Source: Acidobacteriota bacterium
GTDB lineage: Bacteria > Acidobacteriota > Blastocatellia > Pyrinomonadales > Pyrinomonadaceae
Length of the DNA stretch: 64,000 bases
Assembly: GCA_003222975.1 (NCBI GenBank)
Contig: QHXN01000031.1
Coordinates: forward strand, 1-64,000
Direction: 5' to 3'
A model generated the notes under the pieces. That model saw nothing but the letters and a program-made list of their open reading frames with translations. It was not told the DNA's origin and made no database searches. Positions 8,494 through 18,803 of the stretch are shown here, piece by piece. Within the stretch, counting starts at the first letter, position 1. Each line of letters starts with the position of its first letter. The translations under genes and the position numbers were made by a program.

Positions 8494-9219
8494 TTGCTTT
8501 CGGGACGCCGGAAACTGCTCCTCGCGGACGACTCGCCGACGATTCAGAAGGTCATCAGCCTCACCTTCGAGGACGAAGGGATGGAGGTCGTCGCGGTCTC
8601 GGACGGCGACGAGGCGCTGCGCATTCTCGAAGAGCAGAGGCCCGACATCCTGCTCGCGGACGTTTGGATGCCGGGTGCGAACGGCTACGAATTGTGCGAG
8701 CGCGTCCGTGCTGACGAGCGACTGCGGCACACGCCCGTCGTCCTTCTCGTCGGCGCGTTCGAACCATTCAACGAAGCGGAGGCGCGCAGAGTTGGCGCGG
8801 ACACAGTCTTGACGAAACCCTTCCAATCAATTCGCGATCTGGTCAGCAAGGTCGGCTCACTCCTCGGCGGCGGCGAGCAGAAGCAGGAAGAGCCGCCCGC
8901 CGAGCAGCCGCGGAGCGAGCAGCCCGCGGGCGAGGCGTCGGCCATGCGCGCGGAGTCTCCCGCACGGCACGCCGGGAGCGCCACGCCGGTCAGCGAGTCG
9001 TCCGACGAGCAGGGCGAGACGTTCGACTATGACCACGCGCCGCCGTTCGCAGACCTCGGAGCCGACGACGAGCTGATCGAGGCGAAGCCTGCCGAGTCGT
9101 TCGGCGGCGCGGCACGCGAAGCCCGCTCGCCGGAGCGTTGGCAGACATCCGCCGGGTCGCGCACGGCTCTTTCGCCGCCCGCGCCGCCGGCGCAGCCGCG
9201 GCGGACGACGCGCTCTTAG
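8494..9219 (+). CDS. Response regulator, N-terminal part of a frameshifted gene
   Basis: A receiver domain opens the protein: KLLLADDSPTIQKVISLTFE, phospho-acceptor Asp in ILLADVWMPG, and conserved Lys in VLTKPFQS. A long acidic Glu/Pro/Ala linker follows. TTG 8494 is chosen as start because AAGGAG at 8479-8484 is well placed and the product then begins as receivers usually do. Near 9137 the natural frame moves by one base: this frame ends with Arg/Ser/Pro-rich nonsense at 9219, while the linker and conserved end continue at 9138-9989. With the base restored the protein would be about 500 residues. Confidence 0.85.
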   Translation: MLSGRRKLLLADDSPTIQKVISLTFEDEGMEVVAVSDGDEALRILEEQRPDILLADVWMPGANGYELCERVRADERLRHTPVVLLVGAFEPFNEAEARRVGADTVLTKPFQSIRDLVSKVGSLLGGGEQKQEEPPAEQPRSEQPAGEASAMRAESPARHAGSATPVSESSDEQGETFDYDHAPPFADLGADDELIEAKPAESFGGAAREARSPERWQTSAGSRTALSPPAPPAQPRRTTRS

Positions 9220-9989
9220 ACCTCGGGCAGTTCGAGTCGCATGCGGCCAACGTCGCGGCGGAGGCGGACGACTTCGTCCTCGATCTCGAAGAAGACCTGT
9301 ACGCGCCGCCTCAGTCCGCCAAGCGCGACGAGGACGTGCTCGACGCCTATGCCTTCGACGAGCAGCCCGCTGCGGCCACTCACGCGGAGTCCGCAGGCGC
9401 GACCGCCGCGCAGCCCGACGCACAGAACGTCTTCGCGCAGTCCGACATGCCGAGCGCCTTCGCCGAGGCGTCGCACGGCGCGGCGGCATCGTCTTCCGAC
9501 GAGTCTGTATCTTCCTTCGACGGGCCGCAGTTCTTCGCATCGCCTTCCGTCGCGCACGAAGCCGGCTCCGCGCCGCGGAGCTTCGTCGAGCCGTCGGTCG
9601 TGCCCGCCGAAGAGCCTGTGCCGGCCACGGTCGAGAGCGAATACACTGACGGCAGCGTCGAGGGCGACGTGCCGAAAGCGCCGGTCGGCTTTGCCACGCA
9701 GCCGGTCGAAAGAGCAGCGACCGCCGCCGCGCATGAAGCGAGCGCCGCGCCCGAAACCTCCGCGCCGCCTGAGCCGCCGACCGAGGGTTACTCGGTTGGC
9801 GGCGCGCGCGCCGGGGTCGAAGAAGCCCTGCGCGCCGACCATCTCTCGCGCGAGGCGATTGACGCAATCGCCCGCCGCGTCGTCGAGATGATGTCGGACA
9901 AAGTCATCCGCGAGATCGCCTGGGAGGTCGTTCCCGAACTCGCCGAGCTGCTCATCAAGCGCAAGCTGGAAGAGGAAGGGCAGAAGTAA
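9138..9989 (+). CDS. C-terminal part of the frameshifted response regulator
   Basis: This frame continues the acidic linker (LLDLGQFESHAANV, DDFVLDLEEDLY). It ends in a compact helical tail, LSREAIDAIARRVVEMMSDK followed by EIAWEVVPELAELLIKRKL. From family knowledge I recall such tails on acidobacterial receiver proteins, where they probably mediate protein contact. The first in-frame ATG (9138) sits right at the proposed break and has no ribosome-binding site, which favours a single disrupted gene with 8494-9219 over an independent protein. Element f begins at the stop codon. Confidence 0.7.
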   Translation: MADIRRVAHGSFAARAAGAAAADDALLDLGQFESHAANVAAEADDFVLDLEEDLYAPPQSAKRDEDVLDAYAFDEQPAAATHAESAGATAAQPDAQNVFAQSDMPSAFAEASHGAAASSSDESVSSFDGPQFFASPSVAHEAGSAPRSFVEPSVVPAEEPVPATVESEYTDGSVEGDVPKAPVGFATQPVERAATAAAHEASAAPETSAPPEPPTEGYSVGGARAGVEEALRADHLSREAIDAIARRVVEMMSDKVIREIAWEVVPELAELLIKRKLEEEGQK

Positions 9990-10078
9990 AAGGGGCAAAA
10001 GGGTAAAAGGGCAAGAGGGGCTGAGGGGCTGAGGAGGTCTCCTTTTCCCCTCTTGCCCTTTTACCCTTTTGCCCCTGC
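9984..10078. repeat. Heptamer inverted-repeat element f (AAAAGGG/GGGGCAA words)
   Basis: Left arm 9986-10035 (AAAAGGGGC, AAAAGGGT, AGAGGGGC, TGAGGGGC); right arm about 10040-10077 is its complement (CCTTTTCCCC, TTGCCCTTTTACCC). The stop codon TAA of the upstream gene is itself part of the first word. It fills the spacer before valS. Confidence 0.85.
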
Positions 10079-10116
10079 TTTGTGCCGGGCGCGCGGTCTT
10101 GTTACCATTGTCCCTC

Positions 10117-12806
<2,690 letters not shown>

Positions 12807-12810
<4 letters not shown>

Positions 12811-13661
12811 GCTGGCTCGACGAGGGTGCGCTCTTCTCGCAGATCGGAAACTTTCTGCAAGAGGACTTGGGGCGAGGCGACATCACGACGCAGTCAACCG
12901 TGATGCGCAGCCAGAGCGCCAAGGGGCGCTTCATCGCCAAGGAGGCGATGGTCGTCTGCGGCCTCGAAGCCGCCGAGGCCGTCTTCTCCACGCTCGACAC
13001 GCAGCAGCAGATCGAGGCGTTCGTCTCGGACGGCGACGAGATCGAGTCGGGCAAGGTCATCGCGCGCACCAGCGGGTTCGCAGACGTTCTGCTCGCGGGC
13101 GAGCGGCTCGCCTTGAACCTGATGCAGCGACTCTCCGGCGTCGCGACGCTGACGCGGCAGTTCGTCCGCGCCGTCGAGGGCACGCGCGCTCAGATCGTCG
13201 ACACGCGCAAGACCACTCCGGGCCTGCGCATGCTTGAGAAGTACGCGGTCTTGACGGGCGGCGGGCGCAACCACCGCTTCGGACTCGACGACGGAGTGCT
13301 CATCAAGGACAACCACGTCGCGCTCGCGGGCGGAGTGGCGACGGCGGTCGGGCGCGCGCGCAAATCGGTCGGCCACCTGCACAAGATCGAGGTTGAGGTC
13401 TCCAAAGAGCGCGACCTGCGCGACGCCGTCGAGGCGGGCGCGGACATACTCCTCCTGGACAATCAGACGCCGGAGGAGACGCGCCGCCTCGTCGAAGTGG
13501 CACGCTCGCTCGCGCCGAACGTGCTGCTCGAATCGTCGGGCGGTATCACGCTTGAGAACGTGCGCGCCTACGCCGAGGCGGGCGTTGACCTCATCAGCGT
13601 CGGCGCGCTCACGCACTCGGCGCGCGCGCTCGACATCAGTTTCAAGATTCAGCCGTCGTGA
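12807..13661 (+). CDS. nadC: Nicotinate-nucleotide pyrophosphorylase (carboxylating)
   Basis: Quinolinate phosphoribosyltransferase: converts quinolinate and PRPP to nicotinate mononucleotide in de novo NAD synthesis. Family marks are QEDLGRGDITT near the N-terminus, RLALNLMQRLSGVAT, the PRPP/quinolinate-binding DTRKTTPGLRMLEK, GGGRNHRFGLDDGVLIKDNH, the barrel-end motif LLLDNQTPE and ESSGGITLENV. The 284-residue length is normal. The start ATG overlaps the valS stop (ATGA), indicating translational coupling. nadA and nadB are not in the window. Confidence 0.96.
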
Positions 13662-13744
13662 GCGGGGAACAACGGGCGGCGCGCGGCGTGTAAGAGTTTT
13701 GTGCGAAGCCGTTTCGGCGGCGGCCTGTCGTAAAGGGGGAAGCG

Positions 13745-14539
13745 ATGAAGAACTCAGTCGTCCGGGCGGCGCTGGCATTGTTGGCCGCCGTGTTCTTATT
13801 TTTGCCGGTCGCGCAGTCGCAGCAGCGGCGCAAGCGCACGTCGCGGCGCGTGACGCACCCCGCGCGCCCGCAGCCCGTCGAGACGCCCGCGCTCCCCGGC
13901 GAGCCGAGCGTCGTCAGCACCGCCGACGAGCAGCAGGCGTCGCCGCGCCGGACTTCCGGCGGCGCGCGGCAAGGCACGAACGTGCAGGCCGAGAACGAGC
14001 AGTTGCGCGGGACGGTCAAAGACCTCTCGTCGCAGGTCGAAAAACTCAACGGCGAGTTGAACCAGATGAAGACGGATCAGCGCGCCATGTACGACCTGGA
14101 GCGTCTGACGCGCGCCGAGCAGTTCGCCGAAGGACTACGCACACAGTTGCGCGAAGTGACCGACAGGGAGTCGCAGCTACAGGAGCGCCTGTCCGAGATC
14201 GAGTACGAGTTGCAGCCCGATGCCATCCAACTCCGCGCCGCGGGGATCGGCTCGCTCAACCCGTCCGCCGTGCGCGACGCGATCCAGAAGAGCCTGGAGC
14301 GCGAGCGCGACCGCATCCATAAGCAGTTGGATTTGCTCGCGGGCAGCCGCACGCACCTCGAAACCGCCGTCGCCAACGCCGACGCACAGGTCGAACGGCT
14401 GCGACAGCGCGCCGAGGCCGCCGATCAGCAGCAGGCCAACTCCGGCACTGGCCCGGAGACGACAAACGGCGTGAATACAAACACGAACGCGACGCCCCAG
14501 CCCAGCCCGACGCCGACCCCGGCGCAACCACCGGAATAA
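13745..14539 (+). CDS. Secreted coiled-coil protein
   Basis: 264 residues. The signal peptide (residues 1-25, LALLAAVFLFLPVAQSQQ) is followed by a basic Pro-rich stretch, a coiled coil of about 150 residues (NVQAENEQLRGTVKDLSSQV and heptads onward), and a Thr/Pro/Asn-rich tail. An inserted PDAIQLRAAGIGSLNPSAVR segment breaks the coil and looks like a conserved feature. GGGGGAAG precedes ATG 13745. Such proteins may be periplasmic scaffolds or envelope spacers, but I do not recognise the family. Element g begins just after the stop. Confidence 0.75.
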   Translation: MKNSVVRAALALLAAVFLFLPVAQSQQRRKRTSRRVTHPARPQPVETPALPGEPSVVSTADEQQASPRRTSGGARQGTNVQAENEQLRGTVKDLSSQVEKLNGELNQMKTDQRAMYDLERLTRAEQFAEGLRTQLREVTDRESQLQERLSEIEYELQPDAIQLRAAGIGSLNPSAVRDAIQKSLERERDRIHKQLDLLAGSRTHLETAVANADAQVERLRQRAEAADQQQANSGTGPETTNGVNTNTNATPQPSPTPTPAQPPE

Positions 14540-14541
14540 GA

Positions 14542-14627
14542 AGTGATGAATGCGGAATGATGAGTGATGAATGACAGGCGGCTCCCGCTTTTTAATTCAT
14601 CATTCCGCATTCATCACTCATCATTTC
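14542..14627. repeat. Heptamer inverted-repeat element g (GATGAAT/GCGGAAT family)
   Basis: GTGATGAATGCGGAATGATG at the left (about 14546) is complementary to CATCATTCCGCATTCATCAC in the right arm (about 14598-14617). Words are shared with elements d and n. The right arm ends 4 bases before ATG 14632 and replaces any ribosome-binding site. Confidence 0.88.
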
Positions 14628-14631
14628 GTAT

Positions 14632-14970
14632 ATGGCTACCATCCCGCAGCTTGAGCTTTACCACCTGATCGAAGAGGCGGGCGAGCGCGGCGAGCGCGTC
14701 GTCGTGGCGACGGTCGCGCACACGCGCGGCTCGACCCCGCAGCGGCGCGGCGCGAAGATGCTCTTCTTCGAGGGCGGCGCGGTGGCGGGCACGGTGGGCG
14801 GCGGCTGCGTCGAGGCCGAGGTCTGGGCCGAGGCGCGCGTAGCCTTGCGCACGGGACGCCCGGCGCTCCACCGCTTCAGCCTCACCGCCGATGAGGCCAG
14901 CGAGGAGGGCATGGTCTGCGGCGGGACGATGGAGATTTTCCTCGACGTGTGGAACGCGCAAAAGACGTGA
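14632..14970 (+). CDS. XdhC/CoxI-type protein, N-terminal domain only
   Basis: 112 residues matching the first domain of XdhC/CoxI proteins, which bind molybdenum cofactor and help insert it into xanthine dehydrogenase-type enzymes. Signatures are VVATVAHTRGSTPQRRGAKM, the glycine-rich GGAVAGTVGGGCVEAEV, and EGMVCGGTMEIFLD with its conserved Cys. The C-terminal Rossmann domain is absent here; it occurs in the protein at 15451-16272, with an Mpo1-like gene between them. ATG 14632 starts right after element g with no Shine-Dalgarno site. No molybdenum hydroxylase is in the window. Confidence 0.85.
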   Translation: MATIPQLELYHLIEEAGERGERVVVATVAHTRGSTPQRRGAKMLFFEGGAVAGTVGGGCVEAEVWAEARVALRTGRPALHRFSLTADEASEEGMVCGGTMEIFLDVWNAQKT

Positions 14971-15117
14971 ACCGTAAACCGTAAACCGTAAACCGTAAAC
15001 CGTAAACCGTAAACCGTGAATCGTAAACCGTGACAAGTGGCTTCCGCCCTGATACGGTTTGCTGCTAACTTATGACGGCTTCTTCTCGTCACGGTTCACG
15101 GTTTACGGTTTACGTCT
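14966..15117. repeat. Heptamer inverted-repeat element h (GTAAACC family)
   Basis: About nine tandem AACCGTA/AACCGTG units (14969-15031) face a shorter complementary CACGGTT/TACGGTT series (about 15089-15115). The stop codon of the upstream gene lies within the first word. The arms are unequal, which suggests units were added or lost on one side. Family shared with elements k and p. Confidence 0.9.
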
Positions 15118-15130
15118 TTCGGAGGTATCT

Positions 15131-15454
15131 ATGCCGACTTCTTTCGTTGAGAACTACAAGGCGAAGCATCAGCACCCGCTGAACCGCCTGTCGCATTCAA
15201 TCGGCATCCCGATGATCGTCGTCAGCCTGCCGCTCTTCTTCTGGAACTGGCGCTGGGCGCTGGCGCTCTTCGTCGTGGGCTGGGTCTTCCAGTTCGTCGG
15301 CCACCGGATTGAGGGCAACAGCCCCGCCTTCTTCAGCAACCCGCTCTACCTGATCGTCGGCCCCGTCTGGCTCGTGCGCCGCGCTCTCACAGCCGTCGGC
15401 GTCCTCAGAGACTCGCAGAAGACGCTCGACAAGCGTGCGCCGCGGACGAGATGA
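15131..15454 (+). CDS. Mpo1-like (DUF962) small membrane protein
   Basis: 107 residues. The start MPTSFVENYKAKHQHPLNR, the conserved HSIGIP with His, two hydrophobic segments (IVVSLPLFFWNWRWALALFV and the next helix), and GHRIEGNSPAFF are features of the DUF962/Mpo1 family. The yeast member Mpo1 is an iron-dependent dioxygenase for 2-hydroxy fatty acids, and the HxxxxP and GHxxxE histidines fit that. GGAGG at 15121-15125 supports ATG 15131 over the upstream open frame. It overlaps the next XdhC-type gene by ATGA, so they are coupled. A link between lipid oxidation and cofactor handling is not established. Confidence 0.85.
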   Translation: MPTSFVENYKAKHQHPLNRLSHSIGIPMIVVSLPLFFWNWRWALALFVVGWVFQFVGHRIEGNSPAFFSNPLYLIVGPVWLVRRALTAVGVLRDSQKTLDKRAPRTR

Positions 15455-16272
15455 GCGGCGCGGGCGACACGAACCTTTCCGCACAACTGACACGCGCGGT
15501 CGCGCGCGCGCTCGGCGACGGCGCGTCGGCGGTGCTTGCCACAATCGTGGAAGCCCCACGAGGCGTCGGCGCGAAAGTCCTGCTCGAAGAAGTGGGCGGG
15601 CGCACGGGGACGACCGGCGACGCGGCGCTCGACGACGCGCTGGCGGAACACGCGCGCGCGTTCCTCGCTTCGCACGCCGAGGCGCGGACGCTACGCGTCG
15701 GCGAGTTCGCGCCCGCGCTCGGAGAGTGGCGCGACGCGCGCGTCCTCTTCGAGCGCATCGAGCCGGAGCCGCGCGTCGTCGTCTGCGGCGCGGGGCACGT
15801 CGGCGCGGCGCTGGCGCGGCTCGCCCGCGTGGTCGGCTACCGCGTCACGCTCATAGACGACCGCGAAACCTTCGTCGCGCGCGAGCGCTTCCCCGAAACG
15901 GGCATCGAGCTGGTCGCCGCGCCGAACTGGACTGACCCGCTCAGAGAATTGATCGGCGCGGGCCGAGGCGTCTCGGTCGCGGTCGTCACGCGCGGGCACA
16001 ACGAGGACGAGGAGTGCATGAGGGCCGTGCTCGCGGCGCGCCCCGACTACGTCGGTATGATCGGCAGCCGCCGCCGCACGAACATCGTCCTCGCGCGCCT
16101 GCGCGAGTCGGGCTTCGACGAAGAGCTGTTGAGCCAGGTGCGCGCGCCCATCGGCCTCGACCTCGGCGCGGTCTCGCCCGAAGAGGTCGCGCTCTCCGTC
16201 CTCGCCGAGATCGTCGCCCAACGGCGCGGCGGCACGGGCCGGCCACTCTCCGAGTGGAGAAGGCAGAAGTAA
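15451..16272 (+). CDS. XdhC-family protein with C-terminal Rossmann domain
   Basis: 273 residues. The first ~105 residues resemble a divergent XdhC N-terminal half (SAVLATIVEAPRGVGAKVLL). The rest is the XdhC C-terminal NAD(P)-binding-like domain: VVVCGAGHVGAALARLARVV, LIDDRETFV, VVTRGHNEDEECMRAVL, YVGMIGSRRRTNIV and APIGLDLGAVSPEEVALSV. In characterised systems XdhC binds molybdenum cofactor and promotes its sulfuration and insertion. Start overlaps the Mpo1-like stop (ATGA). Together with 14632-14970 it may form a two-gene version of a normally single protein. The stop TAA is part of element i. Confidence 0.88.
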   Translation: MSGAGDTNLSAQLTRAVARALGDGASAVLATIVEAPRGVGAKVLLEEVGGRTGTTGDAALDDALAEHARAFLASHAEARTLRVGEFAPALGEWRDARVLFERIEPEPRVVVCGAGHVGAALARLARVVGYRVTLIDDRETFVARERFPETGIELVAAPNWTDPLRELIGAGRGVSVAVVTRGHNEDEECMRAVLAARPDYVGMIGSRRRTNIVLARLRESGFDEELLSQVRAPIGLDLGAVSPEEVALSVLAEIVAQRRGGTGRPLSEWRRQK

Positions 16273-16396
16273 AAAGGCAAAAGGCAAAAGAGGGAAAGAC
16301 GGGCAGCGCCACTCTCGTCAACCGCTAATGATGAGAGACGACTCGGCCCACTTGTCCCTTTCTTTTGCCCGCTGCCTTTTTCCTTTTGCTTTCTTA
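16269..16396. repeat. Heptamer inverted-repeat element i (AAAAGGC family)
   Basis: AAAAAGGCAAAAGGCAAAAG (16272-16291) faces CTTTTGCCCGCTGCCTTTTT and following bases (about 16363-16392). It begins in the stop codon of the XdhC-like gene and ends at the stop of the converging remnant at 16394. The loop of about 70 bases is unusually long. Confidence 0.78.
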
Positions 16397-16555
16397 AAAC
16401 AGTCCGGGAATGAATGCGGCGACGCGGCGCGCGTAGTCGTCGAACTGCGGGCCGAAGGTCTCGTGCAGCAGACGCTCTTCGGTGCGGACGCGCACGAGCG
16501 TGCCGAGGACGTAGGTGAAGACGGCGGCGGGTAAGGGTCGCAGTACGAGTCTCAC
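16394..16555 (-). pseudogene. Isoprenylcysteine/phospholipid methyltransferase family, C-terminal remnant
   Basis: 53 codons from GTG 16555 to TAA. The protein LGTLVRVRTEERLLHETFG then DDYARRVAAFIPGLF matches the extreme C-terminus of the ICMT/PEMT integral-membrane methyltransferases, whose RxxxEE and YxxY-like signature binds S-adenosylmethionine. The membrane helices that should precede it are missing; upstream sequence is the TMEM175-like gene in another frame. It is most simply the tail of a deleted gene. Confidence 0.5.
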
Positions 16556-16557
16556 GT

Positions 16558-17343
16558 TCAGTCGTTCAGGGTGTTCAGGCCGGCGGCGCTCGCGTCGGCG
16601 CGCCCTTCGATCCTCCTGCGCCGCCCGCCCATCAGCGTGCCGTGGACGAACAGCAGGGGGGCGATGAGCCAGTAGGTCATGCCTGAGAAGAACGCGTAGC
16701 GCGAGCCGCCGAAGACCGCGACGGCGACCGAGAGCAGGCCGATGAGCATCGTCAGCGCGTTCTCTTGCAGCGAGATGCGCGTGTCGAAGGTCTCAAGCTC
16801 GCTCAGGTCGAGCGCGCGCCGCTTGCGGTAGGCGTGCAGGTAGAGCAGCGCGAAGATGAGGAAGACGGCGGCGAAGCCTATGCCATAGACGGCCAGCATT
16901 GTCGGCACCTGCTCGTTGCGGACGACCGGCTCGACCGCGCCGCCCGCGGTCTGGGATGTCGTGCCGAAGCCGAGCAGCGCGCCCACGAGGAGCGTCCAGA
17001 CGAACTTGAGCGGATAGACGTAGAAGAGCACGACGAAGAGCAGGCACGCGTTCATCCAGATTGTGAAGTTGTCGTTGAGACCATAGCGGCGGAAGAACCT
17101 GTACTGGATGAACCAGACGTGGAAGAGCATGCCGAAGGTGATGGCGAAGGGGAGGAAGCCGCGCATCGTCACCAGCAACTCGTCGAAGGTCTTCGGCACT
17201 TCGAGCGAGACGACGAGCAGCGTGACGGCGAAGGCAATGACGGCGTCGCTCAGAGCCTCGATGCGCGAGACCTCGCCCAGCCCCCGCAGCCGGAAACCGT
17301 TCTGCACCTCGGCCTCCCTCTTCATCAACGTCTCGCGGATCAT
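16558..17343 (-). CDS. TMEM175-family membrane protein (DUF1211)
   Basis: 261 residues with six predicted membrane segments. The first helix carries the family signature SRIEALSDAVIAFAVTLLVV; the usual R-x-x-x-FSD motif appears here as EALSD, so the Phe is Leu. Bacterial TMEM175 proteins form tetrameric potassium-permeable channels in the inner membrane. The C-terminus is basic and cytoplasmic (GGRRRRIEGR). Start ATG 17343 follows an AAGGAG-type site (minus strand). The next gene upstream (MFS, plus strand) is divergent, so 17344-17483 holds both promoters. Confidence 0.85.
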   Translation of the reverse strand: MIRETLMKREAEVQNGFRLRGLGEVSRIEALSDAVIAFAVTLLVVSLEVPKTFDELLVTMRGFLPFAITFGMLFHVWFIQYRFFRRYGLNDNFTIWMNACLLFVVLFYVYPLKFVWTLLVGALLGFGTTSQTAGGAVEPVVRNEQVPTMLAVYGIGFAAVFLIFALLYLHAYRKRRALDLSELETFDTRISLQENALTMLIGLLSVAVAVFGGSRYAFFSGMTYWLIAPLLFVHGTLMGGRRRRIEGRADASAAGLNTLND

Positions 17344-17483
17344 CGTCGCTCCTTGCGGTTTCGGCGGGCCGCAGGCATTTTAGAGTGCGCCGCCGCCGTC
17401 ACGTTAAAAGGGGTACGCTGCTTCGACTCGCGTGTGACGGCGGCGAGCATTATTTCTTTTTCCGAGCACTTCTAGCAAGAGCC

Positions 17484-18734
17484 ATGGAGACGGCGCGGAC
17501 TGAAACCCGACCACCACAGACGACCCGCGCCGCGGGGATGTTCCGTGCGCTCGCCCACCGCAACTACCGCCTGTTCTGGACGGGCGCGTTCCTCTCGAAC
17601 GTGGGCACGTGGATGCAGACGGTCGCGCAGAGCCTGCTCGTCTTTCAGTTGACCCGGTCGGGGACGTGGCTCGGCGCGGACAGCTTCATGGCGACCGTGC
17701 CGGGCCTGCTTTTGACCCTGGTCGGCGGCGTCATCGCCGACACGGTTGACCGCAAGCGCCTGCTCATCTTCACGCAGGCGTGCGCCGGGCTGTCAGCGCT
17801 GGTTCTGTCAGCGTTAGTCTTCGCGGGCGTGGTGAAGGTCTGGATGATTCTGGCGCTCTCGTTCGCGACCGGCTGTTGCTGGGCCATCTCCGGCCCCTCG
17901 TACCAGGCGATCACGGTCGAGCTGGTCGAGCGCGAAGACCTCGCCAACGCCATCGCGCTCAACTCGTCGCAGTTCCAACTGGCGCGCGTCATCGGCCCGA
18001 CGCTCGCGGGCGTGACGATGCAACTGCTCGGCCTCGCCGGGTGCTTCCTCGCCAACGGACTCTCATACGCGGCCATCGTCGCGGCGCTCTCGCAGGTGCG
18101 CCTGCCGAAGAGGGACGGCGCGGGGCGCGAGCGCGCGATCTGGCGCGACCTGCTCGAAGGCTTCCATTACGTGCGCGGTCGCCCGCGCGTGGGCGTGGTG
18201 CTCCTGTGCTCGACCGTGGTGAGCCTGTTCGGCACGCCTTACCTCGTGCTCATGCCGATGTTCGCGCACAACGTTTACGGCTGGGGCGGGGCGGGGCTGT
18301 CTCTGCTGATGGGCACGGCGGGCGCGGGCGCGCTCGCGGGCGCTGTCTTTCTCGCGTACCTCGGCGACTTCCGGCGCAAGGGCCTGCTCCTTCTGGGCAC
18401 GCTCTTTTCGGGCGGCGCGTGCATCACGGCCTTCGCGTCGGTCGCCCGGCCCGCGGCGGCGCTCCCGATACTCTTCGGCGCTGGGTTCTCGATGGTCTGC
18501 TTCTTCGCCGTCGGCAACACTCTACTTCAACAACTCGTGACCGACCAGATGCGCGGGCGCGTGATGAGCATGTGGCTGCTGAGCTTCATCGGCACGATGC
18601 CGCTGGGCAGTCTCGTTTCGGGGAGGGCGGCAGACTACTTCGGCCCCAGCCACACGCGCGCCGCCTGCGGCCTCGTCATCTTCCTCTTCGCCCTCATCGT
18701 CGCCGCTCGCTACCCGCGCCTGCGGGAAATCTGA
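17484..18734 (+). CDS. MFS transporter, EntS-like (MFS_3/DUF894)
   Basis: 416 residues and about 12 membrane helices. The N-terminal FRALAHRNYRLFWTGAFLSN, VGTWMQTVAQSLLVFQLT and GGVIADTVDRKRLLI (the conserved loop 2-3 motif) identify the group of MFS permeases that includes the enterobactin exporter EntS. Substrate cannot be read from sequence. ATG 17484 is used because the upstream open frame is Arg/Cys-rich; no strong Shine-Dalgarno is seen. It converges with the NHL protein gene across a strong hairpin at 18743-18776. Confidence 0.9.
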   Translation: METARTETRPPQTTRAAGMFRALAHRNYRLFWTGAFLSNVGTWMQTVAQSLLVFQLTRSGTWLGADSFMATVPGLLLTLVGGVIADTVDRKRLLIFTQACAGLSALVLSALVFAGVVKVWMILALSFATGCCWAISGPSYQAITVELVEREDLANAIALNSSQFQLARVIGPTLAGVTMQLLGLAGCFLANGLSYAAIVAALSQVRLPKRDGAGRERAIWRDLLEGFHYVRGRPRVGVVLLCSTVVSLFGTPYLVLMPMFAHNVYGWGGAGLSLLMGTAGAGALAGAVFLAYLGDFRRKGLLLLGTLFSGGACITAFASVARPAAALPILFGAGFSMVCFFAVGNTLLQQLVTDQMRGRVMSMWLLSFIGTMPLGSLVSGRAADYFGPSHTRAACGLVIFLFALIVAARYPRLREI

Positions 18735-18742
18735 AAAGGGAA

Positions 18743-18776
18743 GGGGCCGCCCAACGCTTGTGGCGCGGGCGGCCCC
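18743..18776. terminator. Terminator hairpin between convergent genes
   Basis: GGGGCCGCCC (18743-18752) pairs perfectly with GGGCGGCCCC (18767-18776). On the minus strand it is followed by CTTCCCTTTT, so it best serves the NHL gene; the plus side has only TCCGTT. Confidence 0.75.
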
Positions 18777-18803
18777 TCCGTTAAAAGGCTCGGCCAGGCG
18801 GCC

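Noticed and set aside
14966-15117. Heptamer elements as simple rho-independent terminators
   Set aside because: Only element k has a proper T-run in the right place; several lie between co-directional genes or within a coding region, and many right arms abut start codons.
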